A DNA stretch of 60,843 bases from Alterluteimonas quercicellularis (lineage in GTDB: Bacteria > Pseudomonadota > Gammaproteobacteria > Xanthomonadales > Xanthomonadaceae): positions 1-60,843 of the forward strand of contig NZ_JAIWPR010000038.1 in assembly GCF_021191635.1 (NCBI RefSeq). The letters are read 5' to 3'. Made by a program: the position numbers and the translations under genes. Below the pieces are notes generated by a model. That model saw nothing but the letters and a program-made list of their open reading frames with translations, was not told where the DNA came from and made no database searches. Shown here piece by piece: positions 1 to 11,106 of this stretch. Within the stretch, counting starts at the first letter, position 1. Every line of letters starts with the position of its first letter.

Positions 1-120
1 GCCCCCGGCGTGCGGCTCGAGCTGGCCCACGCGTTCGGCTCGGCTCGCGGGTTGCGCGATTGGGGGCGCGGCCGCCACGCGGGCGGCCGCGACCAGGGCT
101 GGAGCGATCAGCCTACGCAT
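1..120 (-). CDS. cpoB: Tol-Pal associated periplasmic protein CpoB/YbgF, N-terminal part only
   Basis: Reading leftward from an ATG at 120, the frame stays open for 40 codons to the window edge. It begins MRRLIAPALVAAARVAAAPP, a short basic start plus an Ala-rich hydrophobic stretch that looks like a signal peptide, followed by a polar segment (ASRAERVGQLEP) that suits the start of the coiled coil of CpoB. The start lies 5 bp after the pal stop, the usual position of cpoB (ybgF) in the tol-pal operon. CpoB is periplasmic and links outer-membrane constriction to cell-wall synthesis. The TPR part is outside the window, so the call rests mainly on position and the N-terminus. Confidence 0.7.
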   Translation of the reverse strand, partial: MRRLIAPALVAAARVAAAPPIAQPASRAERVGQLEPHAGG

Positions 121-125
121 GCGGC

Positions 126-638
126 TCAGCGCGCGGTGTAGACGATCTCGACGCGGCGGTTGCGCGCCCAGCAGTCTTCGGTCGACTCGGTGCAGACCGG
201 ACGCTCCTCGCCGTAGCTGACGGTGGTCAGCTGGGTGGCCGAGCCGCCGTTGGCCTGCAGGGCCGACGACACGGCGTTGCCGCGGCGCTCGCCCAGGCCC
301 AGGTTGTACTCGCGGCTGCCGCGCTCGTCGGCGTTGCCTTCCAGGGTGATCCGCGAGGACGGGCGGTCGCGCAGGTACTTGGCGTGGCAGGCCATCGCGG
401 CCTGGAACTCCGGACGCAGCGACTCCTGGTCGAAGTCGAAGTACACCACCCGCTGGCGCAAGCAGGCGTCGGTGTCCAGATCCTCCGGACCGTAGGCGCC
501 GGCGGAGGGCTGCTGCGGCTGGGTCGAGGTGGGCGGCGGCGTGGTGGTGGCCGGCGGCTCCTCCCTGACCTTCTTGGCACAGCCGACAACGGCGACGCAC
601 AGCGCGGCGGCGAGCAGGACTCGGGTGGTGGTGTTCAT
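126..638 (-). CDS. pal: Peptidoglycan-associated lipoprotein Pal
   Basis: The 170-residue protein starts with a lipoprotein signal (MNTTTRVLLAAALCVAVVGC) whose lipobox VVGC places the acylated Cys at residue 20. A Pro/Thr/Gln-rich linker follows (about 30-45), then an OmpA-like peptidoglycan-binding domain with the family motif GNADERGSREYNLGLGERR (about 100-120). Pal anchors the outer membrane to peptidoglycan and is released from or recruited to TolB by the TolQRA motor. It sits 63 bp after tolB and just before cpoB, in one direction with tolQRAB. Length and motifs are normal for the family. Confidence 0.96.
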   Translation of the reverse strand: MNTTTRVLLAAALCVAVVGCAKKVREEPPATTTPPPTSTQPQQPSAGAYGPEDLDTDACLRQRVVYFDFDQESLRPEFQAAMACHAKYLRDRPSSRITLEGNADERGSREYNLGLGERRGNAVSSALQANGGSATQLTTVSYGEERPVCTESTEDCWARNRRVEIVYTAR

Positions 639-701
639 CTCGTCGTTCCCTAGGTGGTTGTTCAGGCGGTTCAGATTGATTGAGTGGATGTGCAGACCGC
701 G

Positions 702-2021
702 TCAGCGCTGCTCGCGGTAGGGCCCCCAGGCCGGCTCCCGGACGTCGCCGTCCGCGAGCACCAGCCGTTGCCGGACCCGACCGTCTGCAGAAACGGCATA
801 CAGCACCCCTCGCCGCCCCTCTCGCGCCGCGTACAGGATCATGCTGGCGTTCGGGGCGAAGCTCGGCGACTCGTCGAGCGACCCCGGCGACAGCGTGGAC
901 CAGCGGGGCGACCCCAGACTGCGATCCAGCACCGCGATACGGTACACGTTACCTGAACCCTGCGCCACGGCGATCTTCTGGCCGTCGAACGAGACGCTGG
1001 GGTCGGCGTTGTAGTTGCCCTCGAAGCTCACCCGGCTGGCGCCGCCGCCCCCGGCCGGAACCTGGTAGACCTGCGGCCGCCCGCCGCGGTCGGAAGTGAA
1101 GTAGACGCTGGCGCCGTCCGGGCTCCACGCCGGGGAGGTATCGATCCCGAAATGGTTGGTCAGCTGGGTCAGCGCCTTGCTGCCGAGGTCCATCACGTAG
1201 ATCTCGGGGTTGCCGCTGCGCGAGAGCGTCATCGCCAGGCGGCGGCCGTCGGGCGAGAACGCCGGGCCGCTGTTGATGCCGCGGAAGCTGGCCACCTGCT
1301 CGCGGCCGCCGGTGGTGATGTCCTGGATGTAGATCGAGGAATTGCGGCTCTCGAAGCTGACGTAGGCCAGCTTGCTGCCGTCCGGGCTCCAGGCCGGCGA
1401 CAGCAGCGGCTCGTTGGAGCGGACCACGGTCTGCGGGTTGTGGCCGTCGGAGTCGGCCACGATCAGCGCGTAGCGGGCGCCCTCGCCCACCCCGGTCTGG
1501 GTGACGTAGGCGATGCGGGTCCAGAACGCGCCGCGCACGCCCAGGATCTTCTCGTAGATGGCGTCGGCGATCTGGTGGGCGACGTCGCGCATCGAGGCCG
1601 AGCGGCCGGTCATCGCCATGCCGATCAGGCGTTCCTGCTTGGCCACGTCGAACAGCTCGTATTCCACCCGGTAGGCGCCGGCGCCGGCGTCGAGCACGCG
1701 CCCGATCACCAGGAAGTCCTGCCGCAGCGCGCGCCAGGTCGGGAACTGCACCTCGCTGCCGCGGGTCGGCCGCTCCACCACGTCGCGCTCGGGCAGGGTG
1801 CGGAACTGGCCGGAACGGTCGAGGTCGGCGCGGATCACCGCCGAGATGTCGGTGTCCGGCGCGCCGGCCGAGCCCTGGTAGGGCATGGGCACGATGGCGA
1901 TGGGCAGGGCCGAGGCATGGCCGCCGACGATGTCGATCTCCAGTCCCTGCTGTTGCGCCGCGGCGAGCGAGGGCAGCAGCAGCGAGAACAGGACGAGCAG
2001 GCAACGCGCGATTGGTTTCAT
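702..2021 (-). CDS. tolB: Tol-Pal system beta-propeller protein TolB
   Basis: I chose the ATG at 2021 (MKPIARCLLVLFSLLLPSLA) because it begins a clear signal peptide ending near AAAQQQ. The open frame extends further upstream but without sensible sequence. The 439-residue product has an N-terminal TolB domain (about 25-160) and a WD40-like six-bladed propeller with repeated AWSPDGSKLAYVS-type segments (AWSPDG, AFSPDG, SVSFDG). TolB is periplasmic and binds Pal and the TolA C-terminus. It lies 101 bp after tolA and before pal. Confidence 0.96.
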   Translation of the reverse strand: MKPIARCLLVLFSLLLPSLAAAQQQGLEIDIVGGHASALPIAIVPMPYQGSAGAPDTDISAVIRADLDRSGQFRTLPERDVVERPTRGSEVQFPTWRALRQDFLVIGRVLDAGAGAYRVEYELFDVAKQERLIGMAMTGRSASMRDVAHQIADAIYEKILGVRGAFWTRIAYVTQTGVGEGARYALIVADSDGHNPQTVVRSNEPLLSPAWSPDGSKLAYVSFESRNSSIYIQDITTGGREQVASFRGINSGPAFSPDGRRLAMTLSRSGNPEIYVMDLGSKALTQLTNHFGIDTSPAWSPDGASVYFTSDRGGRPQVYQVPAGGGGASRVSFEGNYNADPSVSFDGQKIAVAQGSGNVYRIAVLDRSLGSPRWSTLSPGSLDESPSFAPNASMILYAAREGRRGVLYAVSADGRVRQRLVLADGDVREPAWGPYREQR

Positions 2022-2122
2022 CAGTGCACCCGGTCTGGAATGGGGTTCAGGGCGATCCGCGCCGCGGACCGCCGGACAGATTGGACGCGGCACCCGCAGC
2101 GGAAGGTGAACGCGGGGTCGCG

Positions 2123-3108
2123 TTATCGGTCCTGGGCGGTGAAGTTGAGGTTGAGGCGGCGGTTGAACACCGACTCGAACCCGGCGTAGGGCAGCGGCGC
2201 GGCGCGGCGCACCGCGGCCTCCACCGAGCGCCGGCCGAGGGGATCGTAGGGGCAGGCGGGATCGAACTCGACGTTGAGCACTTCGCCGCCCGGCAGCTGG
2301 GTGATGTAGATGCGGCAGCGCTGGCCCAGCGGCACGTTGTCCGGCCGGGTCCACTGCCGGGCGATCGCTTCCTGCAGGGCGGCGGCGTACTTGGCGGCGA
2401 GGTCGCTGCTGCCGTCGGGGCGGCCCGGCGGCGGGCTGGCGGCCTGCGACGAGGCCGCGGCCTGGTCGGCGGCCTGGCGCGCGCGCGCCTCGGCGATCTG
2501 GCGCAGGCGCTGCTCGGACAGGTCGGCCTCGCGGCGCACGCGCTCGCGTTCGGCGCGCAGCTTGCGCAGCTCCTCCTCGCGCTGCTGCTGGGCCAGGCGG
2601 CGCTTCTGCTCGGCCTCCTCCTGGCGCTGGCGCTCGGTGAGGTCGATCTGCTCCTGGCGGCGCCGTTCCTCCTGCTCGCGTTGCGCGGTCAGCTCGGACT
2701 CGGCGTCCTGGCGCGCGGCGTCCTGGTCGACGGTGTCGGGATCGGGAATGCGTTCCTGCGCCTCCCGCTGCGGCTCGACCGGCGCGTCCTCGGGCACCGG
2801 CGCGGGCAGCGGCTGCGGCGGCGGCGCCGTCTCCTGCTCGACCGGCTCGGGCTCCGGTTCCGGCGTGGGCAGCGGCTCGGGCGGCGCCGGCGGGTCCGGC
2901 AGCGGCTCGGGATCGGCCGCCAGCGCGCGCTGCTGCGCGGCGCTGAGCGCGTCGGGGTCGATGATGTCGGCGCTGACCGGCGAGCCGAACGCGGGCTCGG
3001 CCCGGCTGCGGGTCCAGTCCAGGCCGAACACCAGCATCAGGATCAGCAGGACGTGCAGCCCCAGCGCGAGCAGGACCGCGCGGACCGTCTCGGCGCGCTG
3101 CTGCCGCA

Positions 3109-3109
<1 letters not shown>
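2123..3109 (-). CDS. tolA: Cell envelope integrity protein TolA
   Basis: This 328-residue protein has one N-terminal membrane helix (about 10-30, VLLALGLHVLLILMLVFGLD). A Pro/Glu-rich stretch follows (about 65-110), then a long charged Glu/Arg/Gln coiled coil (about 110-215), then a C-terminal TolA domain (about 235-328, with CRIYITQLPGGEVLNVEF and a final FNRRLNLNFTAQDR). TolA spans the periplasm and transmits proton-motive force from TolQR to TolB/Pal. Its ATG overlaps the tolR stop by one base, so translational coupling is likely. Confidence 0.95.
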
Positions 3110-3543
<434 letters not shown>

Positions 3544-3594
3544 GGTCGGTCCTCGCAGTCGGGTCGGGTCAACGCGCGAAGGTCGCGCGCGGGG

Positions 3595-4374
3595 TCAGCC
3601 CTCGCTGGACTGGCGCTCGAGGATCGAGGAGAACTCCTCCGAGAACGCCTCGTAGCGGCCGGCGATGCGCTCGACCTTGGTCGCGAAGCGGTTGTAGGCC
3701 CAGACCGCGGGGATCGCCGCGAACAGGCCCATCGCGGTGGCGATCAGCGCCTCGGAGATGCCCGGGGCGACGGTGGCGATGGTCGCCTCGCGCACGTTGG
3801 CCAGGCCGTGGAAGGAGATCATGATGCCCCACACCGTGCCGAGCAGGCCGACGTAGGGCGCGATCGAACCGACGTTGGCCAGGAACTCCAGGTTCTGCTC
3901 CAGGCCGTCGATCTCGCGCGCGCCGGCCACCCGCATGCCGCGCTGCGCCGCCTCCAGGCGCGAGCGGCTGTCGCCGCCGCGGCGCTGGCGCGAGTACTCG
4001 CGGAAGCCCGACTCGAAGATCGCCTCCAGGCCGTCGATCTCGCGGTTGCGCTCGGTGGCGGAGGAGTACAGCTTGGTCAGCTCGGCGCCGGACCAGAAGC
4101 GCTCCTCGAACCGGTCGGCCTCCTTCACCGCGCGGTCGAGCAGGCGCTTCTTGCGGAAGATGATCACCCACGACGCGATCGAGGCGAACAGCAGGAGCAG
4201 CATGACCAGCTGCACCGGGATCGAGGCGTGCAGGATCAGCTCCATGACGTTGAGGTCCTGGCCCAGCGCGGCCGCATCGGCGCCGGCGGCGAGCGCGGGG
4301 TCGACGGCGACCGCGGCCTCCTCGGGCAGGGGCTCGACCTGGGTGGCCTGCAGCAACATCGTCAGTGGGATCAT
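3595..4374 (-). CDS. tolQ: Tol-Pal proton channel subunit TolQ
   Basis: The 259-residue protein is of the MotA/TolQ/ExbB family. The first membrane segment is at about 45-70 (HASIPVQLVMLLLLFASIASWVIIF). Two more occur in the C-terminal half around APYVGLLGTVWGIMISF and ISEALIATAMGLFAAIPAVWAYN, which carry the family's channel-lining Gly/Thr/Ala residues. TolQ forms the pentameric proton channel around TolR in the inner membrane. The N-terminus has about 40 extra residues rich in Ala and acidic residues compared with E. coli TolQ. It follows ybgC by 113 bp. Confidence 0.95.
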   Translation of the reverse strand: MIPLTMLLQATQVEPLPEEAAVAVDPALAAGADAAALGQDLNVMELILHASIPVQLVMLLLLFASIASWVIIFRKKRLLDRAVKEADRFEERFWSGAELTKLYSSATERNREIDGLEAIFESGFREYSRQRRGGDSRSRLEAAQRGMRVAGAREIDGLEQNLEFLANVGSIAPYVGLLGTVWGIMISFHGLANVREATIATVAPGISEALIATAMGLFAAIPAVWAYNRFATKVERIAGRYEAFSEEFSSILERQSSEG

Positions 4375-4487
4375 GCATCCGCTCCGGTTCTGGTTCGGTT
4401 CGACGGGCGCGGCGGGGCCGCGTCCTCACCGCCCTGCCGCATCCTCGCGGCTCGGGCGCACTTCGTGGCGGCCGGTGGCGTCCTGTC

Positions 4488-4931
4488 TCAGTCCGGCCGG
4501 ACTTGTCTGGATTTGAGCTCCGAGTACAGCGGCTCCGGGATCCCGCGCGGCCTGAAGCCGCCCGCGCCCAGCGCCGCCACCCGCACCTCCGCGTCCAGCA
4601 GCAGCTCGCCGTCGCGGAGGATCGACTGCGCCAGCACCAGGCTGGCGCGCCGGCACTCGGTCAGCGCCACCGACACCTGCAGCGCGTCGTCCAGGCGCGC
4701 CGGGCGGCGGAAGTCCATGCGCATCGCCCTGACCACGAACACCAGGTCGTGGCGCGTGCGCAACGCCTCCTGCCCGTGGCCGAGCGCGCGCATCCACTCG
4801 GTGCGCGCGCGCTCGAGGAACGCCACGTACTGCGCGTGGTACACCACGCCGCCGGCGTCGGTATCTTCCCAGTAAACCCGAACCGGATGGCTGAACGCGT
4901 GCTGATCGGAATCGGGGGCGGAGGCCGTCAT
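4488..4931 (-). CDS. ybgC: Tol-Pal system-associated acyl-CoA thioesterase YbgC
   Basis: The 147-residue hotdog-fold protein starts at the ATG at 4931, which overlaps the ruvB stop (ATGA). The motif [19 protein letters not shown] (about 17-35) contains the Asp and His that are catalytic in this 4-hydroxybenzoyl-CoA thioesterase-like family. YbgC hydrolyses acyl-CoA thioesters and is encoded first in many tol-pal operons; its link to the envelope machine is not well understood. The C-terminal extension [19 protein letters not shown] is unremarkable. Confidence 0.94.
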   Translation of the reverse strand: MTASAPDSDQHAFSHPVRVYWEDTDAGGVVYHAQYVAFLERARTEWMRALGHGQEALRTRHDLVFVVRAMRMDFRRPARLDDALQVSVALTECRRASLVLAQSILRDGELLLDAEVRVAALGAGGFRPRGIPEPLYSELKSRQVRPD

Positions 4932-5995
4932 GCCGCGCCTTCCCGGCCGTCGTCGCCGGCCGCCTCGTCGGCGAGGAACAGGTCCGCGCGCGGCGGGCCC
5001 TTGGCGGCCAGCCCGAGGTGGCGATAGGCCCGGTGCGTGGCCATGCGCCCGCGCGCCGTGCGGACCAGGAAGCCCTGCTGGATCAGGTAGGGCTCGATCA
5101 CGTCCTCGAGCGTGCCGCGCTCCTCGGAGAGCGCCGCGGCCATCGACTCCACCCCGACCGGGCCGCCGTCGAAGTTCTCCACGATCAGCCGCAGCAGGCG
5201 GCGGTCGAGGTCGTCGAAGCCTTCCGGGTCGACCTTCAGCATCGCCATCGCCGCGTCCGCCACCTCGCGGTCGATGCGCCCGCCGGCGCGGACCTGGGCG
5301 TAGTCGCGCACGCGCCGCAGCAGCCGGTTGGCGATGCGCGGGGTGCCGCGCGCGCGGCGGGCAATCTCGCCGGCGCCGTCGGCCTCGCACTCGATGCCGA
5401 GGATGGCGGCCGAGCGGCGCACGATGCGGGTCAGCTCCTCGGCGCTGTAGAACTCGAGCCGCTGCACGATGCCGAAGCGGTCGCGCAGCGGCGCGGTCAG
5501 CAGGCCGGCGCGGGTGGTCGCGCCGATCAGGGTGAACGGCGGCAGGTCGAGCTTGATCGAGCGCGCGGCCGGGCCCTCGCCGATCATGATGTCGATCTGG
5601 AAGTCCTCCATCGCCGGGTACAGCACCTCCTCCACGACCGGCGACAGGCGGTGGATCTCGTCGACGAACAGCACGTCGTGCGGCTGCAGGTTGGTCAGCA
5701 GCGCGGCGAGGTCGCCCGCCTTCTCGATCACCGGCCCGGAGGTGACCCGCAGGCTGACCCCCAGCTCGTTGGCGATGACGTGGGAGAGCGTGGTCTTGCC
5801 CAGCCCGGGCGGCCCGAAGATCAGCACGTGGTCCAGCGACTCGCCGCGGCGCTTGGCGGCCTCGATGAAGATGCCGAGCTGCTCGCGCACCGGCTGCTGG
5901 CCGAGGTAGTCGGCCAGGCGCTGCGGACGGATGCTGGCCTCGACGGCGGCGTCCTCGCGGGTGGCGCCGGCGGCGATGATGCGGTCTTCGCTCAT
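4928..5995 (-). CDS. ruvB: Holliday junction branch-migration helicase RuvB
   Basis: The 355-residue AAA+ protein has Walker [11 protein letters not shown] (about 65), Walker B with DEIH (about 113), the sensor segment [10 protein letters not shown] and the arginine-finger region [12 protein letters not shown]-terminal winged-helix domain holds [20 protein letters not shown]. RuvB drives branch migration with RuvA during recombinational repair. The stop overlaps the ybgC start. ruvA and ruvC are not in the window: the gene immediately upstream is a DUF418 membrane protein. Confidence 0.97.
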   Translation of the reverse strand: MSEDRIIAAGATREDAAVEASIRPQRLADYLGQQPVREQLGIFIEAAKRRGESLDHVLIFGPPGLGKTTLSHVIANELGVSLRVTSGPVIEKAGDLAALLTNLQPHDVLFVDEIHRLSPVVEEVLYPAMEDFQIDIMIGEGPAARSIKLDLPPFTLIGATTRAGLLTAPLRDRFGIVQRLEFYSAEELTRIVRRSAAILGIECEADGAGEIARRARGTPRIANRLLRRVRDYAQVRAGGRIDREVADAAMAMLKVDPEGFDDLDRRLLRLIVENFDGGPVGVESMAAALSEERGTLEDVIEPYLIQQGFLVRTARGRMATHRAYRHLGLAAKGPPRADLFLADEAAGDDGREGAA

Positions 5996-6034
5996 CGCGC
6001 TATGGTCGCACGCGCCGCGGCGCGCGGCACCCGC

Positions 6035-7192
6035 TCAGGTGCTGCGCCGGCGCGCCAGCGCGCGGTGACCGGCCGCCCACGCCGCCTCCAGCGGGCCGCG
6101 GCGGAAGCGGCGCAGCCACAGGTGGGCCAGCAGCGCGACCGCCGCGCACAGCACGAGGTAGAGCGCGACCGTCGCCGGCACCCGCTGCGCCTCGTCGATC
6201 CGCCCGGCCAGGTCCAGGCCCCAGCCGTAGCAGATCGCGGTGCCGAGCAGGTTCTGCAGCACGTAGCAGCTGAGCGCGGTGCGCCCCACCTCGGCCAGCC
6301 GGCGGCCCAGCCAGCCCGGCGCGGGACGCGCCCGGTAGGCGCCGGCGACCAGGCCGAGCAGGCCCAGCGCCACCAGCGGCGCGGTGCCGTAGCGGGTGAG
6401 CAGCAGGCCCGGCAGGCCGCCGCTCACGCCGAGCGCCATGTCCACCGGCCAGGCCAGCGCGCCGATCCAGACCAGGCGCCGCCGCAGCGCCGCGCCCGAC
6501 GGCTCCAGCACCCCGGCCTCGAACAGGCGCGCGCCGAGCAGGAACAGCCCGATCGTCATCGCGAAGATCAGCATCGGCTCCAGGCGGAACAGGGCGAGGT
6601 GCTCGATGCGGAAGCGCACCAGCTCCCACCAGCCGCCGTCGCGGTAGGGGTTGGGGTCGAGCGCGGCGGCGAACGCGGCCGGATCGGACGGCGGCGCCGG
6701 CACGCCGAGCGCCAGCAGCGCGAGCGCGGCGACGAGCAGCAGGTGGAAGCCCAGCGTCGCCACGATCCAGGCGCGCTGCCCGCGCGGGCCCAGGCACAGC
6801 AGCCAGGCGACGATCAGGCTGGCGACGGCGTAGCCGGTCAGCACGTCGAACTCGGCCACCAGCAGGAAGTGCAGCCAGCCGTCGACGAACAGGATCGCCG
6901 CCCGCCACGGGTAGTCGCCCGGCCAGGCGCGCCCGGCGCCCAGCGCGGAGCGCCGCTGGATCGCCAGGCCGATGCCGAACATGATCGACAGCAGGCCGAG
7001 GAACTTGCCCGTCGACAGCTGGCGCAGCACGTGCTCGATCCAGGCCCCGTCCTGCGACAGCGGCGGCGGGCCCTGGAACTCGCCCAGCAGGCCCGCCGGG
7101 TTGGTGAACACCCAGACGTTGGTGGCGAGCGTGCCGAGGATGGCGATCCCGCGCAGGACGTCGAGCGCGGGCAGGCGGGTCGAAGACGGCAT
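6035..7192 (-). CDS. DUF418 / YeiB-like multi-spanning membrane protein
   Basis: I start at the ATG at 7192 (MPSSTRLPALDVLRGIAILG), because LDVLRGIAILGTLATNV is the typical opening of this family and the upstream codons run into a palindromic repeat. The 385-residue product has many hydrophobic segments, with the DUF418 domain in the last 150 residues (around LSCYVLQNLLGTAICYGWGL). Members are inner-membrane proteins related to acyltransferase-3-type integral proteins; their substrate is generally unknown. It lies 39 bp before ruvB on the same strand and may be co-transcribed. Confidence 0.82.
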   Translation of the reverse strand: MPSSTRLPALDVLRGIAILGTLATNVWVFTNPAGLLGEFQGPPPLSQDGAWIEHVLRQLSTGKFLGLLSIMFGIGLAIQRRSALGAGRAWPGDYPWRAAILFVDGWLHFLLVAEFDVLTGYAVASLIVAWLLCLGPRGQRAWIVATLGFHLLLVAALALLALGVPAPPSDPAAFAAALDPNPYRDGGWWELVRFRIEHLALFRLEPMLIFAMTIGLFLLGARLFEAGVLEPSGAALRRRLVWIGALAWPVDMALGVSGGLPGLLLTRYGTAPLVALGLLGLVAGAYRARPAPGWLGRRLAEVGRTALSCYVLQNLLGTAICYGWGLDLAGRIDEAQRVPATVALYLVLCAAVALLAHLWLRRFRRGPLEAAWAAGHRALARRRST

Positions 7193-7253
7193 CGCGGTCG
7201 GGCCGGCTGGGCCGCGCGGCGGTTGCGCGCGGATCGGCGCAGCATAGCCGAGC

Positions 7254-7307
7254 GGAACCGGGGTCAGAACCAGAACCGGGGTCAGAGTCGACTCTGACCC
7301 CGGTTCT
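7254..7307. repeat. Palindromic 'CCGGGGTCAGAGTC' repeat, REP-like
   Basis: A perfect 36-bp palindrome at 7272-7307 has arms AGAACCGGGGTCAGAGTC and its exact complement, meeting at GTC|GAC. A partial arm (GAACCGGGGTCAGAA) precedes it at 7255-7269. The same arms occur after the ribokinase gene (39806-39860). Such elements are common between genes in xanthomonads. It sits between the DUF418 gene start and the end of the upstream oxidoreductase gene and could end its transcripts. Confidence 0.85.
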
Positions 7308-7313
7308 GGCGCG

Positions 7314-8333
<1,020 letters not shown>

Positions 8334-8385
8334 CGTGCCCACGTGGGGACGCACGGCGGCGTTTGCCAGGGGCCGTTCTCGGGTC

Positions 8386-10284
8386 CTAGCGTTCCAGCAC
8401 CGGCGGCAGCGGGCAGTGCAGGACGCCGCAGATCGTGCGCAGCAGTTCCGATTCGGCCACCGAGATGCGGCCGTCGTGCAGCGCCGCGTCGGTGATCGCC
8501 TCCACCATCACTTCCTTGGCCAGCGGGTCGAGCCGGTCGAGCGGCTCCCACACCGCGTCCAGCGCCTGCACGCCCTCGGCGGGCGGGGCGTAGGGCGCGT
8601 GGTCGCGCGGCAGCACGCGCTGCAGGCCGGCCAGGTAGGCGCGGCGCGCGGCCTCGGCGTCGTCGCCGTGCCCGGCCTGCGCCACCACCGCCAGCATCAG
8701 GGCGAACTCGCGCTTGACGTTGCCGGCCTTGCGGCGGCCGAAGCGCGCGTAGCGGCCCGGATCGAGCGATTCCATGACCTGCACCTGCAGCAGCCGGCCC
8801 AGGCAGTACTCGAACAGGCACACCCGCGAGTCGGCGTGGGTCATCGCGTGCACTACGTCCAGGAAGTCGCCCAGTTCCGGGCGCGGGCGCAGGCGCAGCA
8901 CCGGGAACGCGAGCTGCGCCAGCGGCAGGCGCTGCATCGGGTGCAGTTCCGCCAGTTCCTCGGCGCGCAGGTGCTCGGCGGCCTCGGCCACCGCCGGGCC
9001 GAGGCGCGCGGCGATCTCCTCGCGCTGCCGCCCGCGCACCTCGCGGTCGCCGTCGAACAGCAGCGCCAGCAGCAGCGGCACCACCATGTCGCGGCGGCGC
9101 GCGGCCTGCCGCAGCGGATCGGGGATCGCGTCGACGATGGCGCCGGCGCGCGCCCAGTCCTCGTCCTGCGGCGCGGCGACGTGCGCCGACACCATCGGCG
9201 GGGTCACCGCCAGGCTCGCGTGCGCGGCGGGCAGCGCGCCCGCCGCGGCGCCGGCCCCGGCCAGGCCGAGCCGCACGTCCTCGTCGAGCCCGTCGGGCGG
9301 GCGCTCGCGCCAGCGCGCCTTGAGCCGCCCCAGCGCCTCGCCGTCGAACGCCGGGTCCAGGGCGCGGATGCGTTCCAGGATCGGCGGGTGGGTGGCGAAC
9401 AGGCCGCGCAGGCCGGTGCCGTCGCCGAACAGCATGTGGCTGACCTCCTCGGCGTCGGCGCGCTCCTGCAGGCGCGAGCCCGACTCCACCCCGGCGATCT
9501 TCTTCAGCGCGCCGGCCAGGCCCTGGGTCTGGCGGGTGAACTGCACCGCCGAGGCGTCGGCCAGCACCTCGCGCGAGCGGCTGACGCCGGCCTTGATCAT
9601 GCGCCCGAAGAACAGCCCGGCGTAGCCGACCAGCGTGCAGACCAGGGCCATCACCAGCACCAGGCCGACGCTGCGCCCGCGCCCGCCGCCGCCGCCGCCG
9701 TGCACGAGGATCTTGCGGCCGATCAGGCCCAGCATGAGGATGCCGAACAGCACGCCCATCAGGCGGATGTTGAGGCGCATGTCGCCGTTGAGGACGTGGC
9801 TGAACTCGTGCGCGATGACGCCCTGCAGCTCGTCGCGGTTGAGCCGCTCCAGCGCGCCGCGGGTCACCGCCACCGCGGCGTCGGAGGGCGAGTAGCCGGC
9901 GGCGAAGGCGTTGATGCCGGGCTCCTGCTCGAGCACGAACAGCGCCGGCATCGGCACCCCGGACGCGATCGCCATCTCCTCGACCACGTTGCGCAGCCGG
10001 CGCAGCTGCGGGTCGCTGGAGTCCTCCGGCACGAACGTGCCGCCCATCTCGGCGGCCACCCGCGCGCCACCGCCGCGCAGCGAGGCGACCCGGTAGAGCG
10101 AGCCGAGCCCGATCACCGCCAGGGTGCCCACCGCCGCCACCGCCATCGCGCGCGGACCGCCGCCCAGGAACACCATGACCCCCAGCACCACCAGCGCCAC
10201 GATGCACGCCACCGCCAGCCCGAACAGCACCACCAGCCGGGTGGTGTTGCGGCGTGCCCGGGCCTGGCGTTCGAAGAAGCTCAT
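8386..10284 (-). CDS. HtpX-like M48 membrane metallopeptidase with long C-terminal extension
   Basis: Starting at the ATG at 10284 ([13 protein letters not shown]), the product is 632 residues. Two N-terminal membrane segments (about 15-45 and 50-70) are followed by the zinc motif in [14 protein letters not shown] (about 155-165), two more hydrophobic segments and the [11 protein letters not shown] segment, which carries the third zinc ligand region. HtpX proteins are about 290 residues. Here over 300 more residues follow, Ala/Arg-rich and largely helical, and unassigned. The gene lies downstream of lemA, a common pairing. The likely role is membrane protein quality control. Confidence 0.87.
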   Translation of the reverse strand: MSFFERQARARRNTTRLVVLFGLAVACIVALVVLGVMVFLGGGPRAMAVAAVGTLAVIGLGSLYRVASLRGGGARVAAEMGGTFVPEDSSDPQLRRLRNVVEEMAIASGVPMPALFVLEQEPGINAFAAGYSPSDAAVAVTRGALERLNRDELQGVIAHEFSHVLNGDMRLNIRLMGVLFGILMLGLIGRKILVHGGGGGGRGRSVGLVLVMALVCTLVGYAGLFFGRMIKAGVSRSREVLADASAVQFTRQTQGLAGALKKIAGVESGSRLQERADAEEVSHMLFGDGTGLRGLFATHPPILERIRALDPAFDGEALGRLKARWRERPPDGLDEDVRLGLAGAGAAAGALPAAHASLAVTPPMVSAHVAAPQDEDWARAGAIVDAIPDPLRQAARRRDMVVPLLLALLFDGDREVRGRQREEIAARLGPAVAEAAEHLRAEELAELHPMQRLPLAQLAFPVLRLRPRPELGDFLDVVHAMTHADSRVCLFEYCLGRLLQVQVMESLDPGRYARFGRRKAGNVKREFALMLAVVAQAGHGDDAEAARRAYLAGLQRVLPRDHAPYAPPAEGVQALDAVWEPLDRLDPLAKEVMVEAITDAALHDGRISVAESELLRTICGVLHCPLPPVLER

Positions 10285-10289
10285 TGGGA

Positions 10290-10417
10290 GGCCGGGATTC
10301 GGGAATGGGGATTCGGGATCGGGAAGAGCGGGAGCGATCGGGTCGCGGAGGCGACGCTGCGCGCCGGCCCGCACGCTACCGCTTCCACGGATCCCGACTC
10401 CCGAATCCCCAATCCCC
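10290..10417. repeat. Inverted GGGATTCGGGA repeat between lemA and the M48 gene
   Basis: The left arm (10293-10320) is built of GGGATTCGGGA and GGGGATTCGGGATC units. The right arm (10390-10417) carries the complementary series ATCCCGACTCCCGAATCCCC. Such GGGATTCGG series are frequent spacer repeats in Xanthomonadaceae. Transcribed, the arms would form a long stem around a loop of about 70 nt between two co-directional genes. Confidence 0.75.
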
Positions 10418-10422
10418 GCTCC

Positions 10423-11025
10423 TCAGAACTGCACCTTGGGCGCTTCGCGCACCTCGGCACGGTCCTCGGGGATGTCGAGCAGCGCGGCGGGCTCGAACTT
10501 GAACAGGCCGGCGACGACGTTGGAGGGGAACACCTCGCGCTTGTTGTTGTAGGCCATGACCGCGTCGTTGTAGGCCTGGCGCGCGAAGGCCACCCGGTTC
10601 TCGGTGCTGGTCAGCTCCTCGGTGAGCTGCATCATGTTCTGGTTGGCCTTGAGGTCCGGGTAGGCCTCGACCACCGCCAGCAGCCGGCTCAGCGCGCCGT
10701 TGAGGGCGCCCTGGGTCTGCGCCAGCTCGGCCATCGCCGCCGGGTCGCCGGGATTGGCCTTGGCCGCCTGCAGCCCGCCGAGCGCGGCGCCGCGGGCCGC
10801 GACCACCGCCTCCAGGGTCTGCCGCTCGTGGCTCAGGTAGCCCTTGGCGGTCTCGACCAGGTTGGGGATGAGATCGAAGCGGCGCTGCAGCTGCACGTCG
10901 ATCTGGGCGAACGCGTTCTTGAACGCGTTGCGGGCGGTCACCAGGCCGTTGTAGATGCCCACGCCCCACAGCGCGGCGACCACGATCAGACCGACAAATA
11001 CGAGCAGGATCAGCATGCTACCCAT
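10423..11025 (-). CDS. lemA: LemA family protein
   Basis: The 200-residue protein has a single N-terminal membrane helix (MLILLVFVGLIVVAALWGVG) and then the LemA helical-bundle domain with the family pattern YNGLVTARNAFKNAFAQIDV, RRFDLIPNLVETAKGY and FARQAYNDAVMAYNNK. LemA proteins are membrane-anchored with an outward C-terminal domain and often sit beside M48 or TPM-domain genes, as here. Their biochemical role is not settled. An 82-bp spacer separates it from the divergent hydrolase gene. Confidence 0.93.
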   Translation of the reverse strand: MGSMLILLVFVGLIVVAALWGVGIYNGLVTARNAFKNAFAQIDVQLQRRFDLIPNLVETAKGYLSHERQTLEAVVAARGAALGGLQAAKANPGDPAAMAELAQTQGALNGALSRLLAVVEAYPDLKANQNMMQLTEELTSTENRVAFARQAYNDAVMAYNNKREVFPSNVVAGLFKFEPAALLDIPEDRAEVREAPKVQF

Positions 11026-11106
11026 CGAACCTCCCCTTGTTCATGCAAAACGCGGATCAGGCGCTATGATCGGCCTGCAGGCAAGCATACGCAGGGGACA
11101 GACCCG

